A DNA stretch of 64,000 nucleotides from Alphaproteobacteria bacterium UBA1301 (GTDB lineage Bacteria > Pseudomonadota > Alphaproteobacteria > Micropepsales > Micropepsaceae). The stretch covers positions 68,612 to 132,611 of the forward strand of contig DBUB01000011.1 of NCBI GenBank assembly GCA_002307725.1, in the 5' to 3' direction. Below are positions 17,343 to 26,448 of the stretch, one piece after another. Under the pieces are notes generated by a model that saw only the letters and a list, made by a program, of their open reading frames with translations, did no database searches and was not told the origin of the DNA. Every line of letters begins with the position of its first letter. Position 1 is the stretch's first letter. The position numbers and the translations under genes are program-made.

Positions 17343-17566
17343 GCCCCCGTTTTCGCCCGCCGGGCCCCGGAAGGCAAGGATGGTGGCCCCCGGGCCACGC
17401 AAGATTATTGTTTTGCAGATTTTGCGTTTGGAGGGCGCGCGGGCGGACCGGCACACCGTCGCGGATGGATCAAATAGTCCACCTCTGATGGGAACGGCAC
17501 CCGCACCCGTCAAGCCACCCTCGACACAGGTGGCGCAGAGAGATGTCAGTGTGGCACTGTTGCCAA

Positions 17567-17582
17567 ATGCAATCGATTGCAT
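17567..17582. promoter_or_regulatory. LacI-family operator upstream of the porin gene
   Basis: ATGCAATCGATTGCAT is a perfect 16-bp palindrome with the central CpG of LacI-family sites and fits TGnAAnCGnTTnCA exactly. It overlaps the likely -35 hexamer of the porin promoter, so a sugar-responsive repressor is expected to act here. No lacI-type gene lies in the window, so the regulator is encoded elsewhere. Confidence 0.75.
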
Positions 17583-17604
17583 ATGACAATCCTGTCGCTA
17601 TAGT
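17577..17604 (+). promoter_or_regulatory. Likely sigma-70 promoter of the porin gene
   Basis: TTGCAT (17577-17582) and TATAGT (17599-17604) are separated by 16 bases. The -10 matches consensus at five of six positions. The -35 lies inside the LacI-type palindrome. Confidence 0.5.
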
Positions 17605-17737
17605 CCCTAACTGCCGCAAGGCGGACCACAAAATATTGGCGCGGCGGAGCTGGACATCCGGACGGATTGCCCCTCTCGAGGGATGCTTTGTCCTTTTGCT
17701 GGCGCCCGGACGCGACGGGGAGAGGACTTTGAAGAAT

Positions 17738-19171
17738 ATGGGCATTCGCGGCGACCGTGCCGTCTGGGGATATGGGCGCAGGATCGTTGCGGGGGCCGTT
17801 GCGCTGGCCGCAATCGGCGGCTTTGCGTCGGCTCATGCCGAGACTGCGAAGAATGTCGAAGCGGCCGATTACGATTCGAACGCGGTCATGACGCGGCTCG
17901 ATGCCTCGTTCCTTCGCAGGGGCCTCAACTCGCCCGCGCCGTCCTATAAGGATTCGTTACTGGGCGATTATGCCGGTTTCCGGTCGGCGCTGGCCGATTA
18001 TGGTTTTGGGTTCCAAGTGGATGATACCGAAACCCTCAGCTACAACCTGCTCGACGTCGCGCGCCGCGGACCGGGGCCGTTGCTCGGACCGGGGCTGAAA
18101 CGCAGCACGCAGCAGTACGGCGGGCAACGCCCTACCTATGTCCACACGACATTGATGTATCTGCTGTACGACCTGACGCAATGGGGCGTGCCCGACGGCC
18201 AATTGCTGGTCGGCAGCGCCATGTCGTGGGCGTCCTGGCAGCCGCAAGGCCCCAGCAAGGTCGGTCTATTTGGTCTGTCCTGGTACCAGACGGCCTTCGA
18301 CAAGCGGCTCGAAATCAAGGTCGGCTATATCGCCAACAATTCCGAGTGGATCGGAACGTCCATCGGCGGCAGCTATGCCAGTCCGCTGGGCGGCAGTTCC
18401 AGCATTCAATATGCGATGGGGCTGACGACGGCCGGCGTTCAGCCGACGGCCCGCGTGACGTGGCACATCACCGACAATCTTTACGAGCAGTTGGGCGTGA
18501 TGCGCTCCTATCCGATCGGCGGTCCCACCGGATCGACCATGATGGACAACGAGCATTTCAATCCCACGGGCTTCAATATCACGATGCCCAACGGCAAGCT
18601 CCTTGTCATGAACGAGGTCGGCTACAAATCCCCGGCGGCGCCCGGCGAGCCTTTCCTGTGGCTGCGGGCGGGCCTGATGCACAACGAATCCCGCTACACC
18701 AATCACAAGGTCGGAGGCATCAACAGCGGTATCGATTCCGGCTATTTCCTCGGCGATCTCCAGCTTCTGCAGTTTGATCCGGAAACGGCTTCCAGTGCGC
18801 GGCGCGGATTGTATGGCGGCTTTTCGGCCATGTTCGGCCCGGCGCAGAATTTGGGTATCTACAAATATTTCGAAGGGCGCTTCTATGTCACCGGGCCGTT
18901 CGCGTCCCGCGCCGACGACCAGGTTGCCTTCGTCTATTCCTATAACGCCGTGAACAAGTATTCCCGCAATGCCATCAATCTCAACACGGCCACGACGGGA
19001 CTATTCGCCAACGCCTATGCGGCGAGCTACCTGATGACCTACACATACCGCGTGGTGCCGGGCATGTACCTCACCGGCGGCCTGTCCTATGCCGGAAATC
19101 CCAGCGTCGTTCGCACGCCGGGCGAGGGACATGCCTTGAACGGTCAGCTCACTTTGTTCTTCCACCTCTGA
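17738..19171 (+). CDS. OprB-type carbohydrate-selective porin
   Basis: 477 residues beginning MGIRGDRAVWGYGRR with a signal peptide ending ASAHAE. The mature protein has alternating amphipathic strands rich in Tyr, Gly, Asn and Ser and ends LNGQLTLFFHL, a typical C-terminal outer-membrane strand with Phe and a terminal hydrophobic residue. The pattern (LLGDYAGFRSALADYGF near the start, GLYGGFSAMFGP toward the end) fits the OprB family of sugar porins. The LacI-type operator upstream agrees with a role in carbohydrate uptake. The exact sugar is unknown. Confidence 0.82.
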   Translation: MGIRGDRAVWGYGRRIVAGAVALAAIGGFASAHAETAKNVEAADYDSNAVMTRLDASFLRRGLNSPAPSYKDSLLGDYAGFRSALADYGFGFQVDDTETLSYNLLDVARRGPGPLLGPGLKRSTQQYGGQRPTYVHTTLMYLLYDLTQWGVPDGQLLVGSAMSWASWQPQGPSKVGLFGLSWYQTAFDKRLEIKVGYIANNSEWIGTSIGGSYASPLGGSSSIQYAMGLTTAGVQPTARVTWHITDNLYEQLGVMRSYPIGGPTGSTMMDNEHFNPTGFNITMPNGKLLVMNEVGYKSPAAPGEPFLWLRAGLMHNESRYTNHKVGGINSGIDSGYFLGDLQLLQFDPETASSARRGLYGGFSAMFGPAQNLGIYKYFEGRFYVTGPFASRADDQVAFVYSYNAVNKYSRNAINLNTATTGLFANAYAASYLMTYTYRVVPGMYLTGGLSYAGNPSVVRTPGEGHALNGQLTLFFHL

Positions 19172-19350
19172 GGCGGCGAGGTGGTGCGGTTTTTCCTGGC
19201 CGTGCTGCGGAGCGCCGGTGTTCCTTTTTGAAGTGGTGGAACGCACGCGAGAGTTCGGCAGGTTCCAGTCCCGCGGCGGAAAAAACACCGCTTCCGGCCA
19301 GGTGTGCCGCGCATCTGTTCGCGCTGGTGCAAGCGATCGAGGACGAGATA

Positions 19351-19365
19351 CTCAGCTTAGCTGAG
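19351..19365. promoter_or_regulatory. 15-bp palindrome upstream of XRE gene, candidate operator
   Basis: CTCAGCTTAGCTGAG has perfect 7-bp arms around a single T and ends 23 bases before the TTG at the XRE gene. HTH antitoxins and regulators often bind such sites in their own promoters. There is no T-run, so it is unlikely to be a terminator. Confidence 0.45.
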
Positions 19366-19388
19366 ACCGTTTCTATTTCCAGATCGCT

Positions 19389-19664
19389 TTGCCGAATTTC
19401 GAGCAGGAGATGCTGAAGGCGAAACTGACGGTGGAGATTTACCGGCTGATCAAGGAACGCAAGCTGACCCAGACCAAGGCTGCGGCCGTGCTCGGTACGA
19501 CGCAGGCGCAGGTTTCCGCGCTGATGCGCTGCCAGCCGGTGTCGGTTTCCGTCGGCCGTTTGATGGAATTTCTGACCCTCCTCGGCCGCGATGTCGAGGT
19601 GACCGTGAAGCCTGCGGCCAAGCGCAAAGCCGGTGCGATGTCGGTGACCGTTCTGGCGGCGTGA
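19389..19664 (+). CDS. XRE-family helix-turn-helix protein, possibly N-terminally truncated
   Basis: 91 residues from a TTG codon. ATG 19410 is an alternative but its AGGAG is too close. The HTH is clear in KERKLTQTKAAAVLGTTQAQVSALMR, followed by SVSVGRLMEFLTLLGRDVEVTVKP. It belongs to the HigA-like/XRE group usually about 100 residues long and paired with a RelE-like toxin; no toxin gene is seen beside it. The upstream in-frame residues DRFYFQIALPNFEQEM resemble the usual family start, but a TGA at 19362 and the lack of a good start suggest loss of the original N-terminus. Confidence 0.65.
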   Translation: MPNFEQEMLKAKLTVEIYRLIKERKLTQTKAAAVLGTTQAQVSALMRCQPVSVSVGRLMEFLTLLGRDVEVTVKPAAKRKAGAMSVTVLAA

Positions 19665-20080
19665 AAACAGAGCGGGGGAATTTTACGCGGACGGCAAATT
19701 GGCGGAGGTGTCGGTGCATTTGAAGATTCACGCGGAGGCGCGAAGCTACCCCGCTTGTCATTCCCGGCCCCTGCGGAGCGCTTTGCGCGAAGCAGGGGGA
19801 AGGTAACCCTGGAGGTTACACAAGCGCTGTAGGTGACAAATAGGCGGGAGATTTCAATCTGCCCCAATTGTACTGAAATTATACTGAAATATAACTTATC
19901 GGGGTGTAGAAAGCAATAGTTCGTTGCGGAACGCCCTTTCAACCCCAGCTTCGGCAAATTTGGAATTATGGGGACACAACATACAATTCTATCCCCCCTT
20001 GTTCAGATTTGTGAGGCCAGCTCTGTGCTTGACTGGGCCGAATCCTCCAATACCATCCGTAATCCGAGGGGATGCCTATT
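19665..20080. other. 416-bp intergenic region before the GH5 gene
   Basis: No gene is supported. There is a GC-rich inverted repeat (CCCCTGC near 19769 pairing with GCAGGGG near 19794), then AT-rich sequence with a tandem TACTGAAAT motif (about 19868-19891), and a GGGGACACAAC ... CTATCCCC stretch (about 19970-19998) that could form a hairpin. GAGGGG at 20066-20071 is the likely ribosome site of the GH5 gene. Confidence 0.5.
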
Positions 20081-21466
20081 ATGAGCGGCATGATCGTGAA
20101 ACGAGTTAAGCGTGCTCGCGCGCTGCGCAAACAAGCGCGCGCCTTGATCGCGGCCCTTGCCGTGGGTGTCATTGTCAGCGGCACCGCGCTTGCTTTATCG
20201 GCGGAGCCCGCGCTTGCGGCGCCCTGCTGTGCGAGCGTACGGAACGCGCGCTTGCTCGACCCGGCCGGAATGGCGTTGGCGGTGCGTGGGATCAATGTCG
20301 TAGAAAAAGATGCGGCCCGCGGCCATGTCGGCGACATCGGCCCGCAGGACTTCGCGGCCATCCGCAGCTGGGGCATGAACACCGTGCGCCTAGGCATTTT
20401 CTGGGACGGCTTGGAGCCGCAGCCGGGACAGTTCGACACCGCTTATCTCGATCGCATCGCCAAGCTGGTCCAAGAAGCCAAAGCCGAGGGCCTCTATGTG
20501 CTGCTCGACATGCACCAGGATCTCTACAGCGTGAAGTTCGACAACGGCGCTCCGGGTTGGGCCACGCTGGACGACGGCAAAGCGTATGTGCCGACCGCGG
20601 ACTGGAACGACGCTTACTATGTCAGCCCCGCCGTGCAGGCCGCGCTTGATCACTTCTGGGCCAACAGTCCCGCCCCCGATGGTGTGGGCCTGCAAGACCA
20701 CTATGCCCGCGCTTGGCAGTTCGTGGCCGAGCGTTTCCGCGACGAGCCGGCTGTGCTCGGTTATGATTTGATGAACGAGCCTTTCCCGGGCCAGGACGCC
20801 GGCCGGCTCCTTTATGCCATGCTGGCGCGATTGTCCGAACTGCTGGCGCAGCGGCCCGGCGCCGCTCATCCGTCGGTTGACGAACTCATGCAGATGGAAG
20901 CCAGCCCGGACGGGCGCCGCCAAGTCACGCAATGGCTGGACGACATGACGCTCTTCACCGGCATGCTGGACGCCGGTGCGCCGATCGCGCAGGATTTCGA
21001 GCGCCACCGTCTGATGCCCTTCTACGCCAAGGTTCGTAGCGCCATCCGGACGCGCGACCCTCGGCACATCCTGTTCCTCGAAGCCGCCATGTCCTCGAAC
21101 ATGGGTGTTCCGACGGCCATCGCGCCGCTGGCCGATGCCGAGGGCCGGCGAGACCCGCAGCAAGTGTTCTCGCCGCACATCTACGACATCGTTGTCGACA
21201 CCGCTCTGCTCGCATTGATGAACCCCGCGCGACTGGCGCTGACCGTCGCGCACCATCGCGCCTTCGCGCAGCAACAGCACTGGCCCGCGGTCGTCGGCGA
21301 GTGGGGCGCCTTCTACCTAAATCCCGCCGCCGCCAAGGCCGCCCAGATGCAGCGCCGCGCTTTCGAGCAAGCCGGATTCGGCCAGATATACTGGGACTAT
21401 CAGCGCCAATTGAAGGACTGGCCGGGTCTGGCGGCGCTTACGGCCCCCACCGCTGCAGCGCCCTGA
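20081..21466 (+). CDS. Exported glycoside hydrolase family 5 protein (endoglycoceramidase-like)
   Basis: About 461 residues. A basic N-terminus and hydrophobic segment ending ALSAEPALAAP form a signal peptide. The TIM-barrel shows RGINVVEKD, SWGMNTVRLGIFWDGLEPQPG, YVLLDMHQDLYS, the acid/base Glu in GYDLMNEPF and the nucleophile Glu in PAVVGEWGAFY. This arrangement fits GH5 endoglycoceramidase-like enzymes, which act on glycolipids or beta-glycans; the substrate is uncertain. The start at 20081 is set by GAGGGG nine bases upstream; ATG 20072 lies directly against it. It may cooperate with the upstream porin in sugar use. Confidence 0.85.
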   Translation: MSGMIVKRVKRARALRKQARALIAALAVGVIVSGTALALSAEPALAAPCCASVRNARLLDPAGMALAVRGINVVEKDAARGHVGDIGPQDFAAIRSWGMNTVRLGIFWDGLEPQPGQFDTAYLDRIAKLVQEAKAEGLYVLLDMHQDLYSVKFDNGAPGWATLDDGKAYVPTADWNDAYYVSPAVQAALDHFWANSPAPDGVGLQDHYARAWQFVAERFRDEPAVLGYDLMNEPFPGQDAGRLLYAMLARLSELLAQRPGAAHPSVDELMQMEASPDGRRQVTQWLDDMTLFTGMLDAGAPIAQDFERHRLMPFYAKVRSAIRTRDPRHILFLEAAMSSNMGVPTAIAPLADAEGRRDPQQVFSPHIYDIVVDTALLALMNPARLALTVAHHRAFAQQQHWPAVVGEWGAFYLNPAAAKAAQMQRRAFEQAGFGQIYWDYQRQLKDWPGLAALTAPTAAAP

Positions 21467-21488
21467 AGAAGCTTGTTTGCGGGATGCC

Positions 21489-23015
21489 CTATTTCCAAAT
21501 CGGCTTGCCGCTGCCGGGCAGACCGAGACGCGACCATTTCTCGGTGACGCGGTGCACCACCTCTTCGTCCATCGCGATCTTGCGGCCCCATTCGCGCTTG
21601 GTCTCCGGCGGCCATTTGTTGGTGGCGTCGAGGCCGATTTTCGAACCCAGGCCGCTGTCGGGGCTGGCGAAATCGAGGTAGTCGATCGGGGTGTGCTCGA
21701 TGACGGTGATATCCCGCGCCGGGTCCATGCGGGTCGCAATCGCCCACATCACGTCTTTCCAATTGCGGGCATCGATGTCGTCGTCCACCACGATCACCCA
21801 TTTGGTGTACATGAACTGGCGCAGGTAACTCCACACGCCCATCATCACCCGCTTGGCGTGACCGGGAAAAGCCTTCTTCATACGGACGACCGCGATGCGA
21901 TAGGAGCAACCTTCCGGCGGCAGCCAGAAATCGAGGATCTCGGGGAATTGTTGTTGCAACAGCGGAATGAACACTTCGTTGAGCGCTTCGCCCAAAATGG
22001 AGGGCTCGTCCGGCGGCCGTCCGGTGAAGGTGCTGAGGTAAATCGGGTCCTTCCGCATCGTGATCGCGGTGACGGTGAAGACCGGGAATTGTTCGACCGA
22101 ATTGTAATAGCCGGTGTGATCGCCATACGGGCCTTCGTCGCGATAATCGGATAGCGAGACGGTGCCTTCCAAAACGATCTCGGCTTCGGCCGGAACCTTT
22201 AACGGCTGGGTGATGCAATCGGCGAGTTCGACCCGGTCACCGCGCATCAGCCCTGCGAACTGATATTCCGACAGCGTATCGGGCACCGGCGTCACCGCCG
22301 CCAAAATGATTCCGGGATCGGCGCCGAGCACGATGGCGGCGGGCAGCGGCTCTTTGTGCGTTTCAGACCAACGGGCATGATGCTGCGCGCCGCCGCGATG
22401 GCGCAGCCAGCGCATGAGCGTCTGGCGCTTGTTCAGCACTTGGTTGCGATAGATGCCGAGATTGAAATCGTCTTCGCGCGCTTCGCCGGGGCCTTTGGTG
22501 ACCACAATCGGCCAGGTGATCAGCGGCGCCGGTTCCCCCGGCCAGCAGGTCTGAATCGGCAGCGCGCCGAGGTCGATGTCGTCGCCTTGCAGCACCACTT
22601 CCTGGCAGGCCGGATGCTTGACCGATTTCGGCCGCATCGCCAGCGCCGCTTTGGCCAAGGGCAGCATCTCCACCGCATCGCCGAAGGTTTTTGGCGGCGC
22701 CGGCTGGCGCATCGCCGCCAGCATTTCGCCGACTTCGCGCAGTTCGGCCGCCGTGGTACGGGGCTCACCGCCCAGCGTCACGCCCATGGCGACGCGCTTG
22801 ACCGTGCCGAACAGATTGACCAGCACCGGCATGGCGCTGGGCTGATTATCGGCCTTGATCGGCCGCTCGAACAGCACCGCCGGGCCACCTTGGGCCAAGA
22901 GACGCGTCTGGATTTCGGTCATTTCGAGCACAGTGGAGACCGGCTCGGTCACGCGCACCAAATCTCCGGCGGCTTCCAGCTTGGCCATGAAGTCGCGCAG
23001 TGAGCGGTAGGACAA
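21489..23015 (-). CDS. ubiD: UbiD-family prenyl-FMN-dependent decarboxylase
   Basis: 508 residues, close to UbiD length. MSYRSLRDFMAKLEAAGDLVRVTEPVST and the blocks QTCWPGEPAPLITWPIVVTKGP, NLGIYRNQVLNKR and EGPYGDHTGYYNSVEQFPVFTVTAITMRKDPIYLSTFTGRPPDEPSILGEALNEVF are characteristic. It would decarboxylate octaprenyl-4-hydroxybenzoate in ubiquinone synthesis using prenylated FMN made by UbiX (not in the window); ubiA is at 36403. It follows the APC permease on the same strand by three bases. Confidence 0.93.
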   Translation of the reverse strand: MSYRSLRDFMAKLEAAGDLVRVTEPVSTVLEMTEIQTRLLAQGGPAVLFERPIKADNQPSAMPVLVNLFGTVKRVAMGVTLGGEPRTTAAELREVGEMLAAMRQPAPPKTFGDAVEMLPLAKAALAMRPKSVKHPACQEVVLQGDDIDLGALPIQTCWPGEPAPLITWPIVVTKGPGEAREDDFNLGIYRNQVLNKRQTLMRWLRHRGGAQHHARWSETHKEPLPAAIVLGADPGIILAAVTPVPDTLSEYQFAGLMRGDRVELADCITQPLKVPAEAEIVLEGTVSLSDYRDEGPYGDHTGYYNSVEQFPVFTVTAITMRKDPIYLSTFTGRPPDEPSILGEALNEVFIPLLQQQFPEILDFWLPPEGCSYRIAVVRMKKAFPGHAKRVMMGVWSYLRQFMYTKWVIVVDDDIDARNWKDVMWAIATRMDPARDITVIEHTPIDYLDFASPDSGLGSKIGLDATNKWPPETKREWGRKIAMDEEVVHRVTEKWSRLGLPGSGKPIWK

Positions 23016-23018
23016 AGT

Positions 23019-24485
23019 TTAATCCTCGTTGGTGACCTTCCATTTGGAAGGCGCGGCGTGCCACACGCCGTAGACCAGATATATCGCAATGCCGATGGCG
23101 GTCCAAATCACCAACCGCCAGCCGGTATCGGGCGAGGAGAAGAACAGGCTGACCATCATTCCGGCGCAGACGATGACGCCTGCGGGTGCGATCAGCCAGA
23201 CGAAGGCGACGCGGAAACGGCGCTTGGCCCGCGGTGCCGTGATCCTGAGGATCATGATGCCGACACAGACCGCGATGAAGGCGAGCAGCGTGCCGACCGA
23301 AACCAGCTCCGCCAGGATATCGAGCGGGAACACGGCGGCGAGAATCGCGGCGACCACGCTGGTGATGATGGTGCCGATATAGGGTGTGCGCGAACGCGGA
23401 TGCACCTTGGCGAAGACGTGCGGCAAAAATCCGTCACGCGCCATCGAATAGAAGATGCGCGACTGGCCGTAGAGCGACACGAAGGTGACCGAAGCCAGCC
23501 CGACGATGGCGCCAATGTCGATCGGCAGCATCAGCCAGCGAAGCCCGGTGATCTTGCTCACCGCGAACGACACCGGATTGGCAACGTCAAGGGTGCGCCA
23601 GTCGGTGATGCCGGTCAGCACCAGCGCCATCAGGATATAGAGGCCGGTGCAGATGGCGAGCGAACCGAGAATGCCGATCGGCAGGTCGCGGCGCGGATTC
23701 TTGGCTTCTTGGGCCGCCACCGAAACGGATTCGAAGCCGACGAAGGAGAAGAAGATAATGCCCGACGCTGCCAAGACTCCGGAAACGCCGAAATGGCCCC
23801 AATGGCCGGTATTGGGCGGAATGAACGGCGTCAGATTCTCGATGCGGACGTAGCTGAGGCCGAAGCCGATCACCAGCAGCACCACGCCGCATTTGATCAG
23901 CACCATCAGATCGTTGAACTTGGCGGTTTCGCGCACGCCGGTCAGCAGGAAGAACGTCAGTGCAAAGATCAACACCACCGCGGGCAGATTGAGGATCGCG
24001 CCTGTCGCGTGCAATGCTTCGAGGCCGGTTCCCGCCAGCGGCGCGTTGGTTAGCGCCGGCGCGATGACGATGCCGAAGTGTTGCAGGAAGCTGACGAAAT
24101 AGCCTGACCAGCCGACCGCTACCGTCGATCCTGCGGCGAGATATTCCAGCACCATGTTCCAGCCGATGAACCAGGCCATGAAGCGGCCCATGGTGGCGTA
24201 GGCGTAGGTGTAGCTCGAGCCCGATTCCGGGATCATCGAAGCAAACTCGGCATAACACAGCCCGGCGAACAAACAGCCGAGCGCGGCAATGACAAACGAC
24301 AGCAGCACGGCCGGTCCGGCATGGGTGGCGGCGGCGGTTCCCGCGACCACGAAAATGCCGGCGCCGAGCACCGAGCCGATGCCGATCATGATCAGACTGA
24401 CGGGGCCGAGCGCCCGTTTGAGATGGTGTTCGCCGGCCGCCACCGGCTCGGGCTGGGTCAGATCAGTGTCGTCCAACTCAGCCAT
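23019..24485 (-). CDS. APC-family amino acid permease (first of a divergent pair)
   Basis: 488 residues with about 12 membrane helices. The first helix carries IMIGIGSVLGAGIFVVAG, the substrate-binding GIGxxxGaGIF of cationic/aromatic amino acid permeases, and EAKNPRRDLPIGILGSLAICT follows helix 6. It imports an amino acid by ion-coupled or exchange transport; specificity is unknown. A GGGGGAG nine bases upstream supports ATG 24485. It is divergent from a paralogue at 24706 and directly precedes ubiD. Confidence 0.9.
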   Translation of the reverse strand: MAELDDTDLTQPEPVAAGEHHLKRALGPVSLIMIGIGSVLGAGIFVVAGTAAATHAGPAVLLSFVIAALGCLFAGLCYAEFASMIPESGSSYTYAYATMGRFMAWFIGWNMVLEYLAAGSTVAVGWSGYFVSFLQHFGIVIAPALTNAPLAGTGLEALHATGAILNLPAVVLIFALTFFLLTGVRETAKFNDLMVLIKCGVVLLVIGFGLSYVRIENLTPFIPPNTGHWGHFGVSGVLAASGIIFFSFVGFESVSVAAQEAKNPRRDLPIGILGSLAICTGLYILMALVLTGITDWRTLDVANPVSFAVSKITGLRWLMLPIDIGAIVGLASVTFVSLYGQSRIFYSMARDGFLPHVFAKVHPRSRTPYIGTIITSVVAAILAAVFPLDILAELVSVGTLLAFIAVCVGIMILRITAPRAKRRFRVAFVWLIAPAGVIVCAGMMVSLFFSSPDTGWRLVIWTAIGIAIYLVYGVWHAAPSKWKVTNED

Positions 24486-24705
24486 GTGTCGAAACTCCCC
24501 CGTACACACCACACGCGGGAAGATTTCTCCGGCTGCGGCAACTCGAATGCACAACGAAACCAAGCACAGAACGATACCTCAAGGCAAATACTCACCGCCC
24601 AAAAATCAGGCAGCATGCAAAATTGCCGCCATCCTAGGCGCTTGCCGCCGAACACCTTGGCCTCTAGGCTTATTCTGTCGGTTGGATGGCACGCAGAGGC
24701 AGATT

Positions 24706-26364
24706 ATGGCGAGTATTTTTTTGCGCAAGCCGGTGGCGCATGTGCAAGACGATTTCAAGAAGAGCGAATTGAAGCGGACCTTAGGTCCATTTAACCTGAT
24801 TACACTGGGGATCGGCTGCATTATCGGCGCGGGCATTTTCGTGCTCACGGGCCATGCGGCGGCCACGATGGCCGGCCCCGCCGTGATTTTCGCCTTCATC
24901 ATCGCAGGCACGGCTTGCGCGTTCGCGGGGCTGTGCTACGCCGAACTGGCGTCCACCATGCCGGTTTCGGGCTCGGCCTATTCCTATTCTTATGTGACGT
25001 TGGGCGAGGTGTTCGCCTGGACGATGGGTTGGCTGCTGCTGCTGGAGTACGGCATCGCGGCCTCGACGGTGGCGGCCGGCTGGACCGGTTATGTCGTCAG
25101 TCTGATCCGCGATTTCGGCATTGTCGTTCCCGATGTCATCTCGCATTCGACCATGCAGTACATCGTTCCCGATGCCAACAATCCGGCGGCACATGGCGCC
25201 TTGCATTCCACCGGATCGATCAATCTGGTGGGCGCCTTCGGCATTCTTGCGGTGACTTCACTCTTGATGATCGGCATCAAGGAATCGGCGCGGTTCAACA
25301 ATGTGATCGTGGTGGTCAAGGTCAGCGTTTTGCTGGCCTTTGTCGTTATCGGCCTCAGCTATCTCGATCCCGCCAATTGGCATCCCTTCGTTCCGGCCAA
25401 TGAGGGCAGCTTCCATTACGGCTGGCAGGGCATCCTGCGTGCGGCGTCCTACGTCTTCTTCGCTTATATCGGGTTCGAAGCGGTTTCGACGGCGGCGGGC
25501 GAGGCCAAGAACCCGCAACGCGATTTGCCGATCGGCATTCTGGGATCGCTGGCGATCTGCACCGTCATCTACATGGCGGTGTCCGCGGTACTCACCGGCG
25601 TGGTTCCGTTCCGGTCTCTCAACGTGCCCGATCCGATCGCCATTGCGGTGGACCGCATGAACCCGAGCTGGGCGCTGATCGCCTGGCCGCTGAATGCGAG
25701 CCATCACCTCAACCTGTTTTCTTTCATCATCAAGATCGGCGCCTTCACCGGGCTGACCTCGGTGATGCTGGTGCTGTGCTATGCCCAAACCCGCGTCTTC
25801 TATCAAATGGCCAAGGACGGGTTGATCGCCGAAATCTTCAGCCGCGTGAACAAGACGTTCCGGACGCCGGCGGCGGGCACGGTTCTGCTCGGCGCTTTGA
25901 TTGCATTCGCCGCCGCCGTGCTGCCACTCGACGTCATGGGCAGTATCGTCAGTATCGGCACGGCGCTGGCGTTCTCCATCGTCTGCGTCAGCGTGATCTA
26001 TCTGAGGCGGGCCGAGCCCGACCTGCCGCGTCCGTTCAAGGTACCGTTCTATCCCTGGACGCCGATCCTCGGCGCCCTGTTTTGCGTCGTGCTGATGATT
26101 GGGCCGATCCTGCTCGACATCACCGGCGCCGCGGTGGGCAAGGACCTGATCGGCATGCTGTTCAGTGTCTTCTCGACGCCGGTGCCGGGAGCCCCGGTGC
26201 CCACCTACAACATCCCGCGTGATCCGATCGCACTTTATATCTTGATCGTCTACGGTGTGGTCGGGGCGTTGCTCTACATCTTCTACGGAAGCCGCCACTC
26301 TAAGCTGCGCAACGGCATGGATGTGCGCGGCCACGAACCACCGCCGATGGATCTGCCGCAATAA
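24706..26364 (+). CDS. APC-family amino acid permease (second of a divergent pair)
   Basis: 552 residues, about 12-14 membrane helices. It shares with its neighbour LGPFNLITLGIGCIIGAGIFVLTGHAAATMAGPAV and GEAKNPQRDLPIGILGSLAICT, so the two are paralogues, but it has a longer loop (residues about 145-170) and an extended C-terminus. It resembles the YfnA/CAT-like cationic amino acid permeases. AGAGG seven bases before ATG 24706 sets the start. The 220-bp gap to the other permease must hold both promoters. Confidence 0.9.
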   Translation: MASIFLRKPVAHVQDDFKKSELKRTLGPFNLITLGIGCIIGAGIFVLTGHAAATMAGPAVIFAFIIAGTACAFAGLCYAELASTMPVSGSAYSYSYVTLGEVFAWTMGWLLLLEYGIAASTVAAGWTGYVVSLIRDFGIVVPDVISHSTMQYIVPDANNPAAHGALHSTGSINLVGAFGILAVTSLLMIGIKESARFNNVIVVVKVSVLLAFVVIGLSYLDPANWHPFVPANEGSFHYGWQGILRAASYVFFAYIGFEAVSTAAGEAKNPQRDLPIGILGSLAICTVIYMAVSAVLTGVVPFRSLNVPDPIAIAVDRMNPSWALIAWPLNASHHLNLFSFIIKIGAFTGLTSVMLVLCYAQTRVFYQMAKDGLIAEIFSRVNKTFRTPAAGTVLLGALIAFAAAVLPLDVMGSIVSIGTALAFSIVCVSVIYLRRAEPDLPRPFKVPFYPWTPILGALFCVVLMIGPILLDITGAAVGKDLIGMLFSVFSTPVPGAPVPTYNIPRDPIALYILIVYGVVGALLYIFYGSRHSKLRNGMDVRGHEPPPMDLPQ

Positions 26365-26448
26365 GGTTTCATCAGGTGCCACCGGATTTGCGCCCCGGCG
26401 CAAAGCAGGACATGTTTGTTGCGACGATAACGCGAACTGGGGCGGGGT

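Larger units (their letters stand above)
17343..17737. other. 395-bp divergent intergenic region between pmbA and the OprB-type porin
   Basis: No gene is supported. The pmbA-proximal half is GC-rich and shows nothing clear. The porin-proximal half holds a LacI-type operator and a promoter (see separate entries), followed by an untranslated leader of about 127 bases with a GGGGAGAGGA stretch at 17717-17726. Confidence 0.6.

Noticed and set aside
19758..19806. GTCATTCCCGGC-type hairpin as a further copy of the 91-bp repeat
   Set aside because: It shares only a short end and a single small hairpin; the double-hairpin architecture and second end are absent.
19960..20000. Possible remnant of a REP-associated transposase element (GGGGACACAAC ... 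CTATCCCC)
   Set aside because: There is no transposase coding trace and no second copy in the window; too short to support.
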